NCBI GenBank assembly: GCA_021813065.1
Contig: JAKALZ010000139.1
Coordinates: 1-5,586 of the forward strand
DNA length: 5,586 nt
Origin: a bacterium
GTDB taxonomy: Bacteria > Spirochaetota > Spirochaetia > Treponematales > Rectinemataceae
Direction of reading: 5' to 3'
The stretch's first letter is position 1, and each line of letters opens with the position of its first letter. Below are positions 5,208 through 5,586 of this stretch, piece by piece. A program made the translations under genes and the position numbers. The notes under the pieces were generated by a model that saw only the letters and a list, made by a program, of their open reading frames with translations, did not search any database and was not told where the DNA came from.

Positions 5208-5586
5208 ATGCATGTCGAGTTGCGTGGAATAACCAAATGTTTCGGTGCCTTGCGCGCGAATGACAATATCTCCTTCTCGGTGCCGCCATCCACCATTCAG
5301 GGTATTCTCGGCGAGAACGGCGCGGGAAAGAGCACGCTCATGAAAATTCTCTCGGGCTTCTACTTTCCGGATTCGGGCGACATTCTCCTCGATGGAACAA
5401 AGGTGAAGATTTCTTCACCCGCCGACGCGATTCGGCACGGCATCGGAATGCTGCACCAAGACCCCCTGGACTTTCCGCCGCTCAAGGTCATCGATGATTT
5501 CATTCTCGGCAAAAAGGGAGGGCTTCTCCCCAAGCGGCGCGCCGCGATCAAGGAATTCAACGAGCTCGCCGCGCGCTTCGATTTTT
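5208..5586 (+). CDS. ABC transporter ATP-binding protein, N-terminal part (BMP/sugar-type importer; runs off window)
   Basis: The frame is open from ATG 5208 to the window end, giving 126 codons. The Walker A motif GENGAGKST is at 35-43, and the A-loop aromatic is probably F12 in ITKCFGALRAN. The Q-loop is GMLHQDPLDFPPLKVIDDF (80-98) with Q84. This is the start of the first of two nucleotide-binding domains if it follows the tandem-ATPase type (about 500 residues) usual for BMP-linked and monosaccharide importers; the second half, signature motif and Walker B lie outside. AGAAGG (5197-5202) stands 5 nt before the ATG. It follows the binding-protein gene by 115 nt in the same direction, so it almost surely energises that importer; membrane subunit genes would be expected next. 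The segment after the Q-loop differs from the HQHF form common in nucleoside-type ATPases. Confidence 0.9.
   Translation, partial: MHVELRGITKCFGALRANDNISFSVPPSTIQGILGENGAGKSTLMKILSGFYFPDSGDILLDGTKVKISSPADAIRHGIGMLHQDPLDFPPLKVIDDFILGKKGGLLPKRRAAIKEFNELAARFDF

Noticed and set aside
5111..5296. Small minus-strand open frame covering the palindrome and the ATPase gene start
   Set aside because: Half of it is the palindromic repeat and the rest is antisense to the Walker A region. It has no supporting SD or family match.

Overview
The window is a GC-rich bacterial chromosome segment with all recognised genes on the + strand. Tight gene packing, a one-ring QueF, a YhhQ-type queuosine-precursor transporter and a BMP/PnrA-type solute-binding protein followed by an ABC ATPase would fit a free-living or gut spirochaete. 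Taxonomy cannot be proved from this sequence, so that is only an inference.

Region 1 (1-408) is the 3' end of an SGNH/GDSL-type hydrolase gene. Region 2 (about 426-2402) is a compact RNA-modification operon. It has a very short leader that I read as a preQ1-I (class I) riboswitch whose 3' end is the Shine-Dalgarno sequence. This is followed by the queuosine-precursor transporter yhhQ, then queF (preQ0 to preQ1 reductase) joined to it by an ATGA overlap, then an RluA-family pseudouridine synthase overlapping queF by 17 nt. The expected logic is product feedback: preQ1 bound to the leader hides the ribosome site of the transporter gene, and coupling through the overlaps would carry the effect to queF and possibly to the pseudouridine synthase.

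Region 3 (2450-3727) is a single major facilitator (MFS) transporter of unknown substrate, preceded by a small stem-loop. Region 4 (3728-3889) is an intergenic region with a sigma70-like promoter, a 7-bp inverted repeat and a strong ribosome binding site. Region 5 (3890 to the window end) is the start of an ABC importer operon: a secreted BMP-family substrate-binding protein, likely for a nucleoside or related compound, then a 115-nt gap filled by a long imperfect palindrome, then the first 126 codons of an ABC ATPase. The palindrome's base overlaps the ATPase gene's ribosome binding site. It resembles dispersed palindromic intergenic repeats and could set the ratio of binding protein to ATPase.

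The best candidates for a second look are the preQ1-I leader (a known riboswitch class, here a clear unannotated instance), the palindrome between the binding protein and ATPase genes, and a His-to-Cys change at an active-site position of QueF. I see no CRISPR array, tRNA, rRNA, insertion sequence or defence system.
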